NCBI GenBank assembly: GCA_026400395.1
Contig: JAPLPD010000282.1
Location: 1 to 33,942, forward strand
Reading direction: 5' to 3'
DNA: 33,942 nucleotides
Source: Alphaproteobacteria bacterium
Lineage (GTDB): Bacteria > Pseudomonadota > Alphaproteobacteria > Rhizobiales > Xanthobacteraceae
How positions within the stretch are numbered: position 1 is the first letter of the stretch; each line of letters begins with the position of its first letter. Both the position numbers and the translations under genes were made by a program. Below the pieces are notes generated by a model. The model was not told where the DNA came from. It saw nothing but the letters and a program-made list of their open reading frames with translations, and ran no database searches. This document shows, piece by piece, positions 1 through 6,775 of this stretch.

Positions 1-140
1 GCGGCCCGCCAAGACCGGCTTGCTCCGCTGTGTGGGGCTCCGCGGCGCCGGTCATGGCTCCGTCAGAGGGGCACATTTGCATGCTGATAGGGGGTCGTTA
101 TTGGACGCGAAAAGGGGTCGCAGTTGGATGCGATTTGACA
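1..140. mobile_element. Terminal part of an IS21-type insertion sequence (partial, runs off the left edge)
   Basis: Seen: the minus strand has a terminus starting TGTCAAATCG at 140, followed inward by three related 20-bp repeats spaced exactly 23 bp apart. The junction at 140/141 falls inside a membrane-protein reading frame that is intact up to that point. Known: IS21-family elements carry TG-starting ends with several iterated internal repeats that bind the IstA transposase. Inferred: this is one end of such an element. The transposase genes, the other end and the target duplication lie outside the window, so family and orientation are not proven. No convincing istA or istB coding sequence fits in the 60 bases beyond the repeats. 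Confidence 0.6.
68..133. repeat. Three iterated 20-bp repeats at 23-bp spacing
   Basis: Copies lie at 68-87, 91-110 and 114-133 on the plus strand. All begin GGGG; the two nearest the terminus share GGGGTCG, then TTGGA, then GCGA. The copy at 68 is the most diverged. The constant 23-bp period is about two helical turns, so the copies face the same side of the DNA, as expected for transposase-binding sites at an IS end. Confidence 0.75.
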
Positions 141-302
141 TGCCAGAACTTCATCGACCAGCGCGACGAGCAGCGCCGGAACCGCGGCGACCACATAGCC
201 CGAGAGAAAGTACCGCGGCAGGCTGACAGGGTGGGCCAGCACCAGCATCAGATCCATCAGCGCCGGCGGGAACAGCAAAGCGAAAAAGAAAAACCGTTTC
301 AT
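141..302 (-). pseudogene. DUF5413-like small membrane protein, truncated by the insertion
   Basis: Seen: 54 native codons beginning MKRFFFFALLFPP, with a hydrophobic segment near residues 3-24 and a second near 35-49 that ends in a VALVDEVLA stretch. Translation then runs into the IS end and stops at 63. Start: the ATG at 302 is preferred over an in-frame ATG at 323, because it puts the Lys-Arg pair just before the first membrane segment; the upstream GAGG is weak. Known from memory: DUF5413 proteins of Bradyrhizobium-type genomes begin MKR plus hydrophobic residues and carry a P-A/S-L-L-V-A-x-V-D-E/D signature after the second helix. Inferred: the C-terminal part was separated by the insertion and the 3' half should lie beyond the left edge. 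Function unknown. Confidence 0.55.
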
Positions 303-681
303 CTCGTCGCGTCCTCGGACCATTTCATCTCAGCTGCCCCGGTGATTGTCCGGCAGCAACATTCTCATAACCGCATCCCGTGAGCGCGCATCCTGAATTT
401 CGCCGGCATCGTGTTCTGCGGTTAATCCGGTAAGCCTAATGCCGCGGCTTAACCTTGCAGGAAGGTGCTCGCGCAACGAGCAACACCCGCGAACGCCGTC
501 AGCGTCTGAGAAACACGCGGCCTCGAACGGGGGGGTGACGCGGCCGAGGTCGGCTCGCCTTTTCCTGCACGCAATTTCTGCGAGTTTCGGCCACAACAGC
601 CGGATACCGATTCCACCCGGAGCACAAGGTTCACGAAGCGTTAACGCGTTCGGTTCAATGCTCCGCGTATAGGAGCGTACA
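303..681. other. Intergenic stretch without a convincing gene
   Basis: Reading frames on both strands here lack a good ribosome-binding site and recognisable protein features. A palindrome GCGTTAACGC lies at 638-647, about 35 bp before the start of the next gene, and a loose GGTTAA/TTAACC inverted repeat lies near 420-455. The former could belong to the promoter region of the gene at 682. Confidence 0.4.
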
Positions 682-1002
682 ATGCAGAACGCGCATATTC
701 CCCAGGAAGAAACCTGCCCCGTCCCCGAGCATCTGCTCGGCGAGCTTTATCGAGCCAACTCGCATGGACTGGACGGTCTCCTCGCGTCGGTGCCCGCCAA
801 GACCCGCGCGATGCTGGCGCTCTACTGCCACAGGCGCGCGCATTTGCAATCGATCGGCCTCGCGGTCGCGGCAAGCTGCGACGAACGGGACCTCGAAGAA
901 TTCGGCGGACATGCGGGCCGCGTCCTGTTCGAGAAAGCCCGTGAAGCGCCGAAGGAAGCCCGCAACACACACTACGTCGAACGGCGGAACGTCAGCCTGT
1001 AG
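682..1002 (+). CDS. Conserved-looking small hypothetical protein (106 aa)
   Basis: A 106-residue soluble protein beginning MQNAHIPQEETCPVPEHLLG. It has no signal peptide or membrane segment. The middle part (CHRRAHLQSIGLAVAASCDE, about residues 49-68) looks helical, and the C-terminus is basic. The start follows a purine-rich AGGAG-like sequence at 671-675. I recall similar small proteins of unknown function in Bradyrhizobium-type genomes but cannot name a domain. It stands alone: a damaged membrane gene on the other strand lies upstream and a 21-bp tandem repeat follows. The frame has normal codon use for this DNA and is more protein-like than the minus-strand frame covering the same bases. 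Function unknown. Confidence 0.7.
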   Translation: MQNAHIPQEETCPVPEHLLGELYRANSHGLDGLLASVPAKTRAMLALYCHRRAHLQSIGLAVAASCDERDLEEFGGHAGRVLFEKAREAPKEARNTHYVERRNVSL

Positions 1003-1026
1003 CGCGGCGCCATTATGCAGGTCGTT

Positions 1027-1068
1027 ATCGACCAAGACTTGATCTAGATCGACCAGGACTTGATCTAG
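1027..1068. repeat. Tandem 21-bp direct repeat, two copies
   Basis: Copies at 1027-1047 and 1048-1068 read ATCGACCARGACTTGATCTAG and differ at one base. Each ends in CTAG and the junction forms CTAGATC. It lies about 25 bp after the stop of the gene at 682, outside any gene I support. Confidence 0.9.
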
Positions 1069-1213
1069 CGTCCGCCGGCCGGTGGAATTCGCGCACGCGG
1101 CTGGCCACGGCGGCCGGCCGCGGCACGGGTGCGACACAACGTGCGTGCTTCATTGTACCGCAGCGTCCGGTTGGACCGCTCTGTTAGCATCGCACCTCAT
1201 CTCGGAGGATGCG

Positions 1214-1345
1214 ATGACACAAGAAGAAGTCGAGCGGAATTGGTTTCGGAAAATTGTATCCGTGCTGTTGGTGGGGGCGCTCTGCATCGGCGCTGTCCCG
1301 ATCCTCAAAAACACATTCTTTCCCGCGGAAAAATCCAGACGCTGA
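1214..1345 (+). CDS. Small single-pass membrane protein (43 aa)
   Basis: A 43-codon frame beginning MTQEEVERNWFRKIVSVLL. A polar N-terminus of about 13 residues is followed by one hydrophobic segment (about residues 14-31, IVSVLLVGALCIGAVPIL) and a short basic C-terminal tail. GGAGG at 1204-1208 sits 5 bases before the ATG, a near-ideal ribosome-binding site, which is the main reason to accept so short a gene and this start rather than an in-frame ATG at 1082. The predicted topology is one helix with a basic tail. No family recognised and function unknown. It stands alone between the tandem repeat and two hairpin terminators. Confidence 0.6.
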   Translation: MTQEEVERNWFRKIVSVLLVGALCIGAVPILKNTFFPAEKSRR

Positions 1346-1396
1346 GCGGAGCCTGTCTTCCACGGCTGGGCTCTGAATGCTGCTGCGCGTTTCACT

Positions 1397-1423
1397 GGAA
1401 CACTTGGGTCGATCCCGAGTTCC
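1397..1423 (+). other. Hairpin in the non-coding stretch 1346-1799
   Basis: A 10-bp stem (GGAAC plus TTGGG against CCCGAGTTCC) has a 2-base bulge and a 5-base loop. A TGCTGC around 1381 can pair with GCAGCA at 1436-1441 to enclose it. With the terminator at 1520 downstream, this could be a small transcript or the leader or tail of one. No gene was found in 1346-1799 on either strand. It is not a tRNA. Confidence 0.3.
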
Positions 1424-1519
1424 ACGCCTCCAATTGCAGCAGGATTGGCTAACTTTCGAGCTCGCGTGTGTGACAGCCGCATGTATTTTCAGGTGGGGTG
1501 TTCCTCCAAAATTGCTTCT

Positions 1520-1546
1520 GGCCTCGCCTTCGGTCGGGGCCTTTTT
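1520..1546 (+). terminator. Rho-independent terminator candidate
   Basis: Stem GGCCTCGCC / GTCGGGGCC with a TTCG loop, one mismatch and one G-T pair, followed directly by TTTTT and then CTTT. A UUCG-type loop with a T-run is a classic intrinsic terminator on the plus strand. It would end transcripts from the small gene at 1214 or from the hairpin region before it. Confidence 0.65.
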
Positions 1547-1620
1547 CTTTGGAACCCAATCGCCGCTGGTGCATTGACGCTGCAGAACAGGCGCCCCCTC
1601 CCCGTTTGCTTGTTCCTCCT

Positions 1621-1654
1621 AAAAAGCCCCGCCGAAGCCCGGCGGGGCTTTTTT
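1621..1654. terminator. Strong bidirectional terminator
   Basis: A GC-rich stem built from AAAAAGCCCCGCCG and its complement CGGCGGGGCTTTTT around a short loop. It has a T-run on the plus strand and a matching A-run on the other side, so it can work in both directions. It insulates the heme-binding-protein gene at 1800 from upstream transcription. Confidence 0.8.
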
Positions 1655-1799
1655 GTTTGCGCCTGCGCGTCCTCTGGCGCCCCTGCTGAACACCTGATAC
1701 ACTAGAAAAATCAATCGTTTTCGGCGTGTCCGGGTGCTTAAAGCGCGTTCTCGGGGGGCTCGGTCCTCCGCCCGGCACCAGCGGCCAAGGGAGACCTCC

Positions 1800-2321
1800 A
1801 TGCGCGCCATTACCCTCGATGAAGCCGTCAAGATCATCAACGAGACCTTTGTCGAGGCCAAGCGCAGGAACGCCTATCCATTGACCGCGGTGCTGCTCGA
1901 CGCAGGTGGGCGAATGAAGGCGGCCATGAAGCAGGATGGCGCCTCGCTTCTGCGCTTCGAAGTCTCCTACGGCAAAGCCTATGCGGCGCTGGCGATGGGA
2001 CGCGAATCCCGCCAAGTGCTGCAGAAGGCAAAGGACAAGCCGCTGTTCATGCAATCCTTCGTAGAACTCGCCGACGGCCCGATGTTCCTGGAGGGCGGAG
2101 GCCAACTGATCCGCGACCAGGACGGCGAAGTGATCGGCGCCATCGCCACCACCGGCGACACCAATGAGGTCGACGACCTCTGCGCCATGGCAGGCATCCG
2201 GGCCGCCGGCTTCAAGACCGACCAGGACTTCAGTGAGGCGGACATGAGGCGGCTCAACATCAAGCGCGGGCCGCCGATCGAAGACCCGGAAAATGCCAAG
2301 CCGCAGCTCAAGCGGGTCTAG
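1800..2321 (+). CDS. GlcG/HbpS-family heme-binding protein
   Basis: A 173-residue protein of the HbpS/GlcG family (formerly DUF336). Family features seen: an N-terminal helix (LDEAVKIINETFVEAKRRN, about 5-23), the strand AVLLDAGGRMKAAMKQDGA with the conserved D-x-G-G core (about 28-46), the SYGKAYAAL helix, a GGGQLIRD segment and a VIGAIATTGD turn that replaces the usual G-x-I-G-V-S-G. The C-terminus is about 25 residues longer than minimal members. AAGGGAGA at 1787-1794 precedes the ATG; the in-frame ATG at 1734 has no such site. Known members bind heme, flavin-like or small ligands; the substrate is not inferable here. No signal peptide, so probably cytoplasmic. The membrane gene at 2344 follows after 22 bp and may be co-transcribed. 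Confidence 0.85.
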   Translation: MRAITLDEAVKIINETFVEAKRRNAYPLTAVLLDAGGRMKAAMKQDGASLLRFEVSYGKAYAALAMGRESRQVLQKAKDKPLFMQSFVELADGPMFLEGGGQLIRDQDGEVIGAIATTGDTNEVDDLCAMAGIRAAGFKTDQDFSEADMRRLNIKRGPPIEDPENAKPQLKRV

Positions 2322-2343
2322 CAACCGGCGGCAGAGAACCCTC

Positions 2344-2727
2344 ATGCTTCGGCTTCGCCCGCAAGACGCGCTGTTTGCGGTTTTGGGCCTGGTTCTCGTC
2401 ACGCTGCTCGCATTCAACTTCGGAGTTGTGGTGTTGGCGCTGCTGGGCGCTTTCGCCTGCGGGGCGGTCTACGTGTTCGCGGGGATGCTACCCTCCCCGA
2501 CCGAAAGCTTCGGGCGCGGGCTTTTCACCTCGGTGTTTCTGTCGATCGTGTTGTCCTCGATCATCCTGATCGTACCCGGCACATTCGGGCCGCAGGCATT
2601 GACGCCCGAGGTCAAGCAGACCGCTCTCGTCATAGCCGGCCTGCTGCCGCTGATGGCTGCCGGTTTCCAGGTGATCCGGACGCCGCGGGTCATCCGCGGC
2701 ATCCTGTGGTGTCTGGGCCAGCGCTAG
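2344..2727 (+). CDS. Small multi-pass membrane protein (127 aa)
   Basis: A 127-residue hydrophobic protein beginning MLRLRPQDALFAVLG. About four membrane segments are visible: roughly residues 9-26, 28-46, 58-76 and 95-110, with a positively charged C-terminus (TPRVIRGILWCLGQR). The start at 2344 is chosen over the in-frame ATG at 2293 because the latter overlaps the end of the heme-binding gene and adds an Arg/Ser-rich stretch unlike a membrane protein; AGAGA lies about 9 bases upstream. No family recognised. It follows the heme-binding-protein gene closely, suggesting co-transcription. Function unknown. Confidence 0.7.
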   Translation: MLRLRPQDALFAVLGLVLVTLLAFNFGVVVLALLGAFACGAVYVFAGMLPSPTESFGRGLFTSVFLSIVLSSIILIVPGTFGPQALTPEVKQTALVIAGLLPLMAAGFQVIRTPRVIRGILWCLGQR

Positions 2728-2905
2728 CCGTCCGTATCTCGATTGCTTGGAGGCGCGGCTTCTCCCCATCCGGCCAATAATGGCGACGGGAACCGAAATG
2801 GAACCCGGGTGTTAATGCGCCGTGCAGCGCCGGGCGATGTGGGGCTGCGGCTTTTCCAGACTTTTCGTATTGCGCCGGCCACGGCGGCAAAAGGGATCAT
2901 CAATC

Positions 2906-3070
2906 ATGTCCATGCTCATCAGCATTCTCGTCACTTTCCTGGTCGTTGTTCTCGTTCTCTATCTCGTCAACATGCTGCCGATCGAGGGGCGCGCCAAACA
3001 GATCGTGCGGATCATCGTCATCATTATCGGCATTCTGTCCCTGGTGAAGTACCTGGGCGTCTGGTTCTGA
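2906..3070 (+). CDS. Thivi_2564-like small membrane protein (54 aa)
   Basis: A 54-residue protein with two membrane segments: residues about 4-22 and about 34-50, separated by the short polar loop NMLPIEGRAKQ. The pattern (L-V-x-x-L-x-Y-L-V-N, then a P-I/M-x-G-x-x-K turn and a second Ile-rich helix) matches a widespread family of tiny membrane proteins that I recall being annotated as Thivi_2564 family, function unknown. The ATG at 2906 is preceded by AAAAGGGATC. In-frame ATGs further upstream give a basic, non-membrane extension and look spurious. The AI-2E-family gene follows after 29 bp and may be translated from the same message. Confidence 0.75.
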   Translation: MSMLISILVTFLVVVLVLYLVNMLPIEGRAKQIVRIIVIIIGILSLVKYLGVWF

Positions 3071-3099
3071 TCGCTCGGCGGCCCGATGGGGAGGCTCCA

Positions 3100-4239
3100 T
3101 TGATCGCCGGTTCAAAGGACTCCTCGACAAGGCGCGCATCGGGCTTGGCCGATCACGGAGTTTCGCTGAAGGAGCGCGAACCCGCGCCGATCCATGACGC
3201 CGACGACTTCTGGCGAGTGTCGGCTCAGACCGCGACCGTCGTCATGTGCGGGCTGATGGTCGGCGTGCTGCTGTATCTCGCCCGCGCCTTGGTCCTGCCG
3301 CTGCTGTGCGCGTTCTCGGTCGGGCTTACTCTCGGGCCGCTGATCAAATCCGCCGAACGGCGTGGCGTGCCGCCTTGGCTCATGGCGATCTTTGTGGTCG
3401 CGTTGATGATCGCCGCGGCCAACCTCGCCATTGTCCTTTTGGCTGGCCCGGTGACGGCGCTGGTCGCACGGGCGCCCGAAATCGGCGCCGCATTGGCCCA
3501 GAAATTCCATATTTTCGACCGGCCGCTCGCGGCCTTGGGCGAGCTTCAGAACGCGCTTGGCCTCGACACCGACAAGGGCATGACCTTCGAGCCGGGGCGC
3601 ATCATCGAAAGCATCGTGACCACCGTGACGCCGGCGGCGCTGTCATTCATCCTCGCGACGATGCTGTTTTTTGGAACGCTGTTCTTCTTCATTCTCGGAC
3701 GCTCCGGCTTTCGCAACAACGCCATCAACCTGTTCACCGAGCGCGACGACCGCCTGCGCACGCTGAAAATCATGAATGACATCGAAAGCAACCTCGGCGG
3801 CTACCTGATCGTCGTGACCGCGATCAACCTGTCGCTCGGCGTCGCGACCGCGTTGATGGCCTATGCCTTGGGATTGCCGTCACCGATCCTCTGGGGGGTC
3901 CTGGCCTGCGTGCTGAACTATGTTCCCTACGTCGGACCGGCGATCATGAACGTGCTGTTGTTTGTAATAGGACTTCTGACGTTTCCGACCCTGCCCGGCG
4001 CGCTGTTGCCGCCCGCCGTGTTTCTCGCCATCACCACAGTCGAAGGCCAGTTCCTCACTCCGGCGATCGTTGGCCGCCGCGTACTCAATCTGCACCCGCT
4101 CTCGATCTTCCTGAGCATCGCGTTTTGGGCGTGGATGTGGGGCCCGATGGGCGCGTTCCTGGCGACACCGATATTGATTGTCGTGCGGGTGGCGTTCAAT
4201 CACCTTTATCCGAGCCGCAAGGCGGAGTTGCCGGGCTAG
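3100..4239 (+). CDS. AI-2E/PerM-family membrane transporter
   Basis: A 379-residue protein of the PerM/YdiK/TqsA (AI-2E transporter) family. After a hydrophilic N-terminus of about 45 residues it shows two closely spaced helices (CGLMVGVLLYLARALVLPLL), a third helix, a soluble middle region with PVTALVARAPEIG and LGELQNALG, then four to five helices. These include the diagnostic YVPYVGPAIM loop and a C-terminal WAWMWGPMGAFLATPILIV region. Length is typical. No in-frame ATG precedes the first helix sensibly; TTG at 3100 has GGGGAGG 5-6 bases upstream and is the chosen start. Family members export small molecules or act in Na+/H+ exchange; the substrate here is not known. The convergent ABC operon ends 3 bp after its stop. 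Confidence 0.85.
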   Translation: MIAGSKDSSTRRASGLADHGVSLKEREPAPIHDADDFWRVSAQTATVVMCGLMVGVLLYLARALVLPLLCAFSVGLTLGPLIKSAERRGVPPWLMAIFVVALMIAAANLAIVLLAGPVTALVARAPEIGAALAQKFHIFDRPLAALGELQNALGLDTDKGMTFEPGRIIESIVTTVTPAALSFILATMLFFGTLFFFILGRSGFRNNAINLFTERDDRLRTLKIMNDIESNLGGYLIVVTAINLSLGVATALMAYALGLPSPILWGVLACVLNYVPYVGPAIMNVLLFVIGLLTFPTLPGALLPPAVFLAITTVEGQFLTPAIVGRRVLNLHPLSIFLSIAFWAWMWGPMGAFLATPILIVVRVAFNHLYPSRKAELPG

Positions 4240-4242
4240 ATA

Positions 4243-5019
4243 CTAGACGTGCTCGTCGATCACGGCCGCGCGTACGTCGTGCTCGATCATGGTCCAGATG
4301 TGATCCACGTAGGCGATGAACTCCGACGTCCGCTTGATCGCCAGCGAACGCGGCCGCGGCAGCTTGATCTCAACGCTCTCCTGCAACCGGCCGGGCCGCC
4401 TCGCAAACACCAGCACGCGGTCGGATAGAAACACCGCCTCGTCGATCTGGTGGGTGACGAACAGGACGGTCTTGCGTCCCTGCTCCCAGATGCGGAGCAA
4501 TTCGGTCTGCATGATCTCCCGCGTCTGAGCGTCGAGCGAGGCGAACGGCTCGTCCATAAGCAGGACATCGGGATCGATGGCGAGTGCACGCGCAAGATTG
4601 ACGCGCTGGCGCATGCCTCCGGACAGCTGGCGCGGGTAATAGTTCTCAAAGCCGCCAAGCCCGACAAGCTGTAGCAGATCGAGCGTGCGCTGACGTTCAT
4701 TAGCGCCGACCTTCCCCGCGACCTCGGGGCCAATGAGCGCGTTCGACAGCACCGTCCGCCACGGCAGCAGGCTGTCGTTCTGAAACACGAAGCCGCGGTT
4801 GCCGCCGGGGCCGGCGAGCGGCTTGCCGTCCATCACGATGGTGCCGGATGTCGAAGGCTCCAGCCCGGCCACCATGCGCAGGAACGTGGTCTTGCCGCAG
4901 CCGCTCGGGCCCACCACCGAGATGAACTCGCCGGTCTCCACCGCGATGTCGATGCTGCGCAGCGCTTCGAGCTCGCCGAACCACTTGCTCAAGGCTGTGA
5001 TTTCGAGCTTTCGCGCCAT
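4243..5019 (-). CDS. ABC transporter ATP-binding protein (nitrate/sulfonate/taurine type)
   Basis: A 258-residue ATPase subunit for the permease encoded just before it. Seen: Walker A GPSGCGKTT (37-45), Q-loop FVFQNDSLLPWRT (77-89), signature LSGGMRQR (132-139), Walker B VLLMDEP (152-158), D-loop SLD and the switch histidine in FVTHQ (H190). The LLPWRTV motif after the Q-loop is typical of the SsuB/TauB/NrtD subfamily, which couples to NMT1-type binding proteins. Start: the ATG at 5019, 4 bases after the permease stop; the earlier in-frame ATG at 5058 would overlap the permease by 35 bases and adds a Pro/Gly/Arg-rich extension. Last gene of a six-gene operon. Substrate unknown. Confidence 0.92.
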   Translation of the reverse strand: MARKLEITALSKWFGELEALRSIDIAVETGEFISVVGPSGCGKTTFLRMVAGLEPSTSGTIVMDGKPLAGPGGNRGFVFQNDSLLPWRTVLSNALIGPEVAGKVGANERQRTLDLLQLVGLGGFENYYPRQLSGGMRQRVNLARALAIDPDVLLMDEPFASLDAQTREIMQTELLRIWEQGRKTVLFVTHQIDEAVFLSDRVLVFARRPGRLQESVEIKLPRPRSLAIKRTSEFIAYVDHIWTMIEHDVRAAVIDEHV

Positions 5020-5023
5020 CGGT

Positions 5024-5785
5024 TCAGTCCTTGGTCCAGGGCACGAGCCGCTTCTCAAGCCAGCCGAAACCGGCCGTCATGGCGATCCCCGCGATGGCGA
5101 GTACGATCACGCCGGCGAACAGTTCGGGCATGTTGAAGGCGTCGGCCGATTGGCTGATCAGCCGGCCCAGCCCCGCGCGCGAGCCGAACAGTTCCGCGAC
5201 CACGACGCCGATCAGGCCGCGGCCGATGCCGAGCTTCAGCCCCGCCAGGATAAACGGCAATGCCGACGGCAACGACACCTTGAAGAAGATCTGGCTCGGG
5301 CTCGCGCCGAAGCTTTTCAGCATCTCGATCAGGCGGTCGCTGGTGGTGCGCAGGCCCGCCTCGGTGTTGATGGTGACCGGAAACAGCACCAGGAAGATCA
5401 CGACCAGCACCTTCGACCAGATGCCGATGCCGAACCAGAGAATGAACAACGGCGCGAGCGCGATGGTCGGCGTCGCATAGAATCCGGAAATCCACGGCTG
5501 CAGCGCCTGTTTGCAGCGCACACTGCTGGCCATACCGAAGCCGAACGCAATGCCGATGACCGCCGCGATCAAGTACCCGATGATGAATTCCACCGAACTG
5601 ATGGCGATGTGCCTGCCCAGTTCGCCCGTCAATGCCAGTTGATAGATCGCATAGACGATCTGCGAGGGCGCAGCGAGGAACAGCGCGTTGGCGACCAGCA
5701 GACGACTTACCAGCTCCCAGAACAGGAGTCCGCCTGCCACCGAAAGAAAGCCGGCGAGATGGTTTTCGCGCAGACGGTCCAACAT
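5024..5785 (-). CDS. ABC transporter permease (SsuC/TauC type)
   Basis: A 253-residue inner-membrane permease with about six membrane segments. The cytoplasmic EAA loop is visible as EMLKSFGASPSQIFFKVSLPSALPFILAGLKL (about residues 150-180), matching the E-A-A-x-x-x-G-A-S consensus that docks on the ATPase. The C-terminal helix ends in FGWLEKRLVPW, as in SsuC/TauC-like permeases. The ATG lies 1 base after the stop of the binding protein at 5787, so translation is coupled. It works with the ATPase at 4243 and, presumably, with one or both of the upstream binding proteins. Only one permease gene is present, so the active complex would be a homodimer. Confidence 0.9.
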   Translation of the reverse strand: MLDRLRENHLAGFLSVAGGLLFWELVSRLLVANALFLAAPSQIVYAIYQLALTGELGRHIAISSVEFIIGYLIAAVIGIAFGFGMASSVRCKQALQPWISGFYATPTIALAPLFILWFGIGIWSKVLVVIFLVLFPVTINTEAGLRTTSDRLIEMLKSFGASPSQIFFKVSLPSALPFILAGLKLGIGRGLIGVVVAELFGSRAGLGRLISQSADAFNMPELFAGVIVLAIAGIAMTAGFGWLEKRLVPWTKD

Positions 5786-5786
5786 G

Positions 5787-6746
5787 TCAGTCGGTGATCT
5801 GCGTCACGTTGGCCAGGAACAGCCGATCGACAGAAAAATCCCGCGGCAGATCGCCCAAATCCTTAAGTGCATCGACGAGCTTGGTCAATTTGCCTTTCGA
5901 CACCTTGCCGGTCGGCTCGAAAAACTTTCCTTTGATCAGGAAGTCGTACGCCAGTTCAACCTCGGCTTGCTTGATCTTGCTGACCTTCATCAGAATCTGC
6001 ACCGACTCGTCTCGGTTTTTTGGATCGTATAGCCACGCCATGCTCTTGTCGTAGACCTCTATAACCTTTCGCGCCGTGGCGGGATTGGCTGTGGCCCAGT
6101 TGGTGTTCACCGAGATGCCGGCGAACGGAATATCCGAATACTGGATGGTGTGCCCCAGCATCGTGAACCCCGCCGACTGGGCGTGAAAATTAAATGGCGG
6201 AGTCAGGATCGCCGCATCGACCGCGCCGGCCTGCAGCGCGGAGAAGCGCGCCGAGGTTGCGCCCGCGAAGGTCATATCGAACTCGCCGGGCTTCACGCCG
6301 TTGGGCGCCAACATCTGCTCGACGAAAATGCGCGTGATGTCCTTCGCCCCGCCGACTGAGATCAGCTTGCCCTTGAGTTCGCCGATACTCTTGATCGCGG
6401 ACTTGGCAAGCAGCGAATAGGGCGGCGCCTGGACTTCTAGCCGGATCAGGGCAATCGGCGCGCCCTTCTCGATGGCGCGGATTGGATCAACTAACCCGGA
6501 GTTGGTCGATACCTGGGCCGAGCCCGCCGCCACCTGCTGGATCACCGCGGCGTTGGACTGCGCAAAGACCACGTCGTGCTTGATGCCGGCCGCCTCGAAT
6601 AGGCCCTTTTCGACGGCGACCGCGCTTGGCCAGAAATTCGCGGACGACGAGCCGACCGAAACGAACGTGACGGGCTCGGCGGCGAACGCTGAGCCGCCGA
6701 GCACCAAAGCCACGACCCCAGTAAAGGCATGCACAAATCGCTTCAT
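5787..6746 (-). CDS. NMT1/SsuA-type ABC substrate-binding protein, copy 2
   Basis: A periplasmic binding protein of about 319 residues. The signal peptide MKRFVHAFTGVVALVLGGSAFAA is followed by a type-II periplasmic-binding fold. Shared with the upstream paralogue: WP near the N-terminus, GLVDPIRA, RLEVQAPPY-LLAKS-IK, KDIT, GVKPGEFDM-FAGATSAR and ALQAGAVDAAIL-PPFNFHA. Start: the ATG at 6746 places the signal peptide at the N-terminus. An in-frame ATG at 6779 overlaps the previous stop as ATGA and would add 11 residues (MIVNEGSGGRS); either is possible and translational coupling favours the longer form. Ligand unknown, but these proteins usually capture small nitrogen- or sulfur-containing organic compounds. 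Downstream permease and ATPase complete the importer. Confidence 0.9.
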   Translation of the reverse strand: MKRFVHAFTGVVALVLGGSAFAAEPVTFVSVGSSSANFWPSAVAVEKGLFEAAGIKHDVVFAQSNAAVIQQVAAGSAQVSTNSGLVDPIRAIEKGAPIALIRLEVQAPPYSLLAKSAIKSIGELKGKLISVGGAKDITRIFVEQMLAPNGVKPGEFDMTFAGATSARFSALQAGAVDAAILTPPFNFHAQSAGFTMLGHTIQYSDIPFAGISVNTNWATANPATARKVIEVYDKSMAWLYDPKNRDESVQILMKVSKIKQAEVELAYDFLIKGKFFEPTGKVSKGKLTKLVDALKDLGDLPRDFSVDRLFLANVTQITD

Positions 6747-6775
6747 CGACCGGCCCCCGCTGCCTTCGTTTACAA

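Noticed and set aside
330-596. Open frame on the minus strand between the IS-disrupted gene and 682
   Set aside because: No ribosome-binding site, irregular composition and no recognisable protein features.
655-1137. 160-codon minus-strand frame antisense to the 682 gene
   Set aside because: It covers the tandem repeat (giving LDQVLVD twice) and has no start signal; the plus frame is more protein-like.
1397-1423. Hairpin with GGGTCGATCCC, first read as a tRNA or tmRNA T-arm
   Set aside because: No cloverleaf, acceptor stem or CCA context; the loop is 5 bases and the stem has a bulge.
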